A stretch of 64,000 bases of DNA from Amycolatopsis pithecellobii (GTDB taxonomy: Bacteria > Actinomycetota > Actinomycetes > Mycobacteriales > Pseudonocardiaceae). The translations under genes and the position numbers were made by a program. Location of the stretch: NCBI RefSeq assembly GCF_009707865.1, contig NZ_WMBA01000002.1, positions 124,001-188,000 on the forward strand, given 5' to 3'. Every line of letters starts with the position of its first letter. Positions within the stretch are counted from its first letter, which is position 1. The notes under the pieces are model-generated. The model searched no databases. It had not been told where the DNA came from and was given only the letters and a program-made list of their open reading frames with translations. Positions 61,093 through 64,000 of this stretch are shown piece by piece.

Positions 61093-62286
61093 TCAGAGAC
61101 GCTCTTCGATCGTTACTTCGGGTGTCGCGGGTACCGGCGGCCCCTGCCGGCGTGCCGTCGCGGCGGCGCCGATGGCGACCACCAAGCCGGCCAAGGCCAG
61201 TGCCGCGCCGACCCAGAGTGGGGACACGAAGCCCAGCCCGGCGGCCAGTGTCAGCCCGCCGATCCAGGCGCCGATGGCGTTGCCCACGTTGAAGGCGGCA
61301 ATGGTCGCGGCCGACGCCATGCTCGGGGCGTCCTGGGCGTATTTCATGCCCCGTACCTGGAGTCCCGGTGCACCGGACAGGCCGACCGTGCCCATCAGCA
61401 ACAGGGCGATGATGGTGGCTATCTGGTTGTGCGCGGTCAGTGCGAAGAGGGCCAGAACCACCGTCAGCACGGCCAGGATGCCGATGAGCGACCGGTCGAG
61501 TGCCTTGTCGGCAGCCTTGCCGCCGACGAAGTTCCCGACGAAGGTGCCGACCCCGAAGAGCACGAGCAGCCACGGAACCGCGGTGGTCGCGAAACCACTC
61601 ACCTCGGTCAGGGTGAACGCGATATACGTGAACGCGCCGACCACCGAACCGAACGTGAGCACTCCGAGCAGGATCGAGAACCAGACCTGCCCACGCCGGA
61701 ACACCGACAGTTCGCGCCGCAGGCTGGTGCCGGCCGCGGCGGGCGTCTTGGGCACGAGAATCTGGATACCGATCAGCGTGATGATCCCGATGACCGTGAT
61801 CGCCCAGAAGGTCGAACGCCAGCCCAGCTGCTGGCCGAGGAAAGTGCCCAGTGGCACGCCGAGGACGTTGGCCGCGGTCAGCCCGCCGAACATCAGCGCC
61901 ACCGCGCTCGCCTTCTTGTTCGGCGCGACCATATCGGAGGCGACCACGGCGCCGACGCTGAAGAACGCGCCATGGCACAGTGCGGCGACGATCCGGCCGG
62001 TGAGCAGCACGCCGTAGCCGGGGGCCACGGCCGAGACCAGGTTGCCGGCGATGAACAGGAGCATCAGGCCGAGGAGGGCGTTCTTGCGGTCGAACCGGGC
62101 GAGTGCCGCGGTGAACAGCAGCGCCCCGATGGCGACGCTCAGCGCGTAGCCCGAGACGAGAAGACCGGCCGTGGATTCCGAGGTCTGGAAGTCACGGGCG
62201 ATCTCCGGGAGCAGGCCCACGATCCCGAACTCTGTGAGCCCGATCCCGAACCCGCCCAGTGCTAGGGCGATGAGCCCGATAGGCAT
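61093..62286 (-). CDS. MFS exporter, AraJ/YdhP-like (DHA1)
   Basis: A 397-residue protein with twelve membrane segments. The start, GGFGIGLTEFGIVGLLPEIARDF, and the motif A-like loop AALARFDRKNALLG are typical of the DHA1 arabinose-efflux-like/chloramphenicol-resistance group, which exports small hydrophobic molecules. The gene is divergent from an ArsR regulator, with the inverted repeat 62321-62350 between, so it is probably switched on by a toxic ligand. It is terminated before the fusion-gene cluster, so a role in exporting that cluster's product is possible but not shown. Confidence 0.88.
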   Translation of the reverse strand: MPIGLIALALGGFGIGLTEFGIVGLLPEIARDFQTSESTAGLLVSGYALSVAIGALLFTAALARFDRKNALLGLMLLFIAGNLVSAVAPGYGVLLTGRIVAALCHGAFFSVGAVVASDMVAPNKKASAVALMFGGLTAANVLGVPLGTFLGQQLGWRSTFWAITVIGIITLIGIQILVPKTPAAAGTSLRRELSVFRRGQVWFSILLGVLTFGSVVGAFTYIAFTLTEVSGFATTAVPWLLVLFGVGTFVGNFVGGKAADKALDRSLIGILAVLTVVLALFALTAHNQIATIIALLLMGTVGLSGAPGLQVRGMKYAQDAPSMASAATIAAFNVGNAIGAWIGGLTLAAGLGFVSPLWVGAALALAGLVVAIGAAATARRQGPPVPATPEVTIEERL

Positions 62287-62320
62287 GTGCTTACCCCTCC
62301 GTTACCCTACGACGCGAGAA

Positions 62321-62350
62321 CGCATCGTAGTATCGCAGAATTACGATGCG
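62321..62350. promoter_or_regulatory. Operator palindrome between MFS and ArsR genes
   Basis: CGCATCGTA at 62321-62329 and TACGATGCG at 62342-62350 form a 9-bp inverted repeat with a 12-base gap. A related half-site, TACGACGCGA, is at 62308-62317. This arrangement suits a dimeric winged-helix repressor such as the ArsR protein and lies across both promoters. Confidence 0.75.
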
Positions 62351-62426
62351 AGTTGTCAAGCGTGTCACCCGGCTGCGGACGGCGGCTATCCTTGACGGCG
62401 GCAGTGAAGGGGGTGGCTACGTCGTG

Positions 62427-62780
62427 ATGAGCGTGGTCGCAACGAACACGTCCGAGGACTCGTCCACCGTGGTGGAGGCGCTCAAGGCGCTGGCGAACCC
62501 GGTGCGGTGGCAGATCCTGCGCTGGTTGCGTGAGCCGGAGCGGAACTTCCCGGTGCAGCCGGAAATCACCGATCCGTACACGGTCGGCGTCTGCGTCAGC
62601 CACATCCAGGAGCGGACCGGGCTGGCCCAGTCCACCGTGTCCGCCTACATGGCCACGCTGGAGCGAGCCGGTCTGGTGCGCTCGACGAGAGTCGGCAAGT
62701 GGACGCACTACCGTCGCGACGAGGAACGCATCAGCGAGTTGCTCGATCTCATGGCCAGTGAGGTCGGCGACCGGACCTGA
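62427..62780 (+). CDS. ArsR-family regulator
   Basis: A 117-residue winged helix-turn-helix protein. The DNA-binding part covers EALKALANPVRWQILRWLREPE, then the QERTGLAQSTVSAYMATLERAGLVRSTRVGKWTHYRR wing. A cysteine (GVCVSH) lies in the middle, but there is no ELCVCDL metal motif, so it is probably not a simple arsenic sensor. ATG 62427 was chosen because the longer in-frame start at 62346 would overlap the operator. It probably represses the divergent MFS gene and itself. Confidence 0.85.
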   Translation: MSVVATNTSEDSSTVVEALKALANPVRWQILRWLREPERNFPVQPEITDPYTVGVCVSHIQERTGLAQSTVSAYMATLERAGLVRSTRVGKWTHYRRDEERISELLDLMASEVGDRT

Positions 62781-62813
62781 CCCGCAGGCGCCGCTGGCTG
62801 CGGGCGGTTCTCG

Positions 62814-64000
62814 CTACGACATCCCCGCGCATGGGCGAGCCGGTGCCACCCGGGTCGCGCGGCGGTTCATCAGGCCGGCCGCGAACAACGCGGCCACCGC
62901 GAAAGTCGCCGCCTCGTAGGTCATCGCGTGCCACAGTGCCGTTTCGGCGTTCCCGGCGGGCGCCGCATAAGCGATGCCGGCGAACGTGACGCCCAGCGTC
63001 CCGCCGAGTTGTTGTGCGGTCGGGAGCAGACCCGAGACCGAGGTTGCCGCCTCCGGGCGGAGCCGCTCGATGATCTGGGTGAACGCCGACGCGGTGAACA
63101 CCCCGAAGGCGACGCCACCGGCGCACAGCGCGAGCCAGTACACCCACAGCAGGTGGTGATCGCCGATGGTCACCGGCACGACGAGCGACACGAGGCCCAA
63201 GGTGAGCGAGGACGCGGCGAGTGCCCAGGGACCGAACCGGCGGCCCAGGCTGTTCGCGACCCCACTACCGGCCAGCGCACCGAGGGCATACGGGGTGACG
63301 CTCAGTCCAGTCTCAAGTGGACTCCAGCCCCGCGCGCCTTGCAGGTGCATCGACAGCAGCAGTGTGAAAGACGGCACGGCGGCGTTGAAGACCAGCACGA
63401 TGCCCAGACCCCACCTCGTCGCCGGTTCGGCCAATGTGGACGGATGCACGAGCGGATCGGCCACCCTGCGCTGGGAAATCGCGAACCCGGCCAGCAGCAC
63501 TACGGCCAGTCCGAGGCTCACCCATGTCCACAGTGGCCAGCCCGCGTCCCGTCCCATCGTCAGCGGGAACACCAGCAGCGCGAAGCCCAGCAGGCTCAGA
63601 CTTGCCCCGACCGGATCGACGCGCCTCCTCTCTCGTCCACTGTGGACGGATGGAATGGTGGGCGAAAGTGCGAGCGCCGCGATCCCGATGGGCACCGTCA
63701 GCAATATCGCCGCTCGCCAGCCGAGGCCGAGCGGGTTGAGCTGGAGCAGCACGCCGCCGAGCACCGGGCCCGCAAGCGAGGCCGCCGCCATGGTCGCCCC
63801 GAACGCGCCGAGTGCGGCAGGCCTGCGGTGCGGCGGCACCGCGGACTGGATGATCGACAGGATCTGCGGCGCCATCAGCCCGCTGCCGAAACCCTGTAGC
63901 AGGCGGCCGACGATCAGCACCCAGGCGTCGGGTGCCGCGGCCGCGCCGATCGAGGCGGCGGTGAACAACGCCATCCCGGTGATGAACATGCGCCGGTAGC
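62814..64000 (-). CDS. MFS exporter, DHA2 (EmrB/QacA) family, partial
   Basis: The gene runs off the end of the window; about 395 codons are visible, and the readable end (YGRRRMFITGM) is motif A of the first half, so the first two membrane segments are missing. The remainder contains motif C-like GRLLQGFGSGLMAPQ and the pattern of a 14-segment DHA2 drug exporter. The convergent ArsR gene ends 33 bases away. Direction and substrate (hydrophobic drug-like) are inferred from the family. Confidence 0.85.
   Translation of the reverse strand, partial: YRRMFITGMALFTAASIGAAAAPDAWVLIVGRLLQGFGSGLMAPQILSIIQSAVPPHRRPAALGAFGATMAAASLAGPVLGGVLLQLNPLGLGWRAAILLTVPIGIAALALSPTIPSVHSGRERRRVDPVGASLSLLGFALLVFPLTMGRDAGWPLWTWVSLGLAVVLLAGFAISQRRVADPLVHPSTLAEPATRWGLGIVLVFNAAVPSFTLLLSMHLQGARGWSPLETGLSVTPYALGALAGSGVANSLGRRFGPWALAASSLTLGLVSLVVPVTIGDHHLLWVYWLALCAGGVAFGVFTASAFTQIIERLRPEAATSVSGLLPTAQQLGGTLGVTFAGIAYAAPAGNAETALWHAMTYEAATFAVAALFAAGLMNRRATRVAPARPCAGMS

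Overview
The window is one stretch of a high-GC actinomycete chromosome. The following point to the Pseudonocardiaceae, most likely Amycolatopsis or a close relative: a WhiB3/SigD pair arranged as in mycobacteria, F420-type enzymes, an ESX-type module with EspG and DUF3558 proteins, an IscA-like protein, form II CoxL genes, frequent GTG starts and 4-bp stop/start overlaps. The genus is inferred from gene content only.

Layout. 1-6200: the end of a phosphodiesterase gene, a cluster of 22-bp repeats, a MaoC-like hydratase, whiB3, an F420-type luciferase-like oxidoreductase, sigD, then small household genes (GtrA-like, DUF5709, a cysteine-free HesB-like protein, a HAD phosphatase, a 2-hydroxyacid dehydrogenase). 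6236-13647: a complete, tightly coupled protocatechuate branch of the beta-ketoadipate pathway (pcaIJFHGBDC) ending in its IclR-type regulator. 13640-25458: a CO-dehydrogenase-like molybdenum hydroxylase system (mocA, coxD, coxE, xdhC/coxF, coxS, coxL form II, coxM, coxG), interrupted between coxD and coxE by four reverse-strand genes of ESX secretion character. 25527-35594: a flavin monooxygenase, a tandem glycine riboswitch driving gcvP-gcvT, an iron-regulated siderophore ATPase, a ferredoxin reductase, an MFS pump and an FMN-dependent hydroxyacid oxidase. 35903-54842: an HrpA helicase, an exonuclease/polymerase-like protein, an acyl-CoA synthetase, a subtilase, several regulators, dihydrolipoamide dehydrogenase, tRNA-Arg(UCU) and a double-module Lrp protein. 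54816-60840: an unusual reverse-strand cluster coding for an atypical response regulator, an unrecognised helical protein and a 1238-residue protein that joins an acyltransferase to a kinase-like domain. 61038-64000: two MFS exporters, one divergent from an ArsR regulator.

Two things stand out. First, a 93-bp palindromic element occurs three times (24646-24738, 37241-37333, 54120-54212). Two copies lie inside protein genes (hrpA and an Lrp regulator), in the same reading frame, and add 31 residues starting VTNP and ending FGRI-x-N/H without breaking the gene. The third copy is intergenic but is still open in that same frame. This resembles the protein-inserting palindromic elements of Rickettsia and I know of no description of it in actinomycetes. 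Second, the acyltransferase-kinase fusion at 57124-60840, its translationally coupled unknown partner and the degenerate-receiver regulator look like a small, undescribed biosynthetic locus.

All calls are from reading the sequence and the translations by eye; no database search or alignment program was run.
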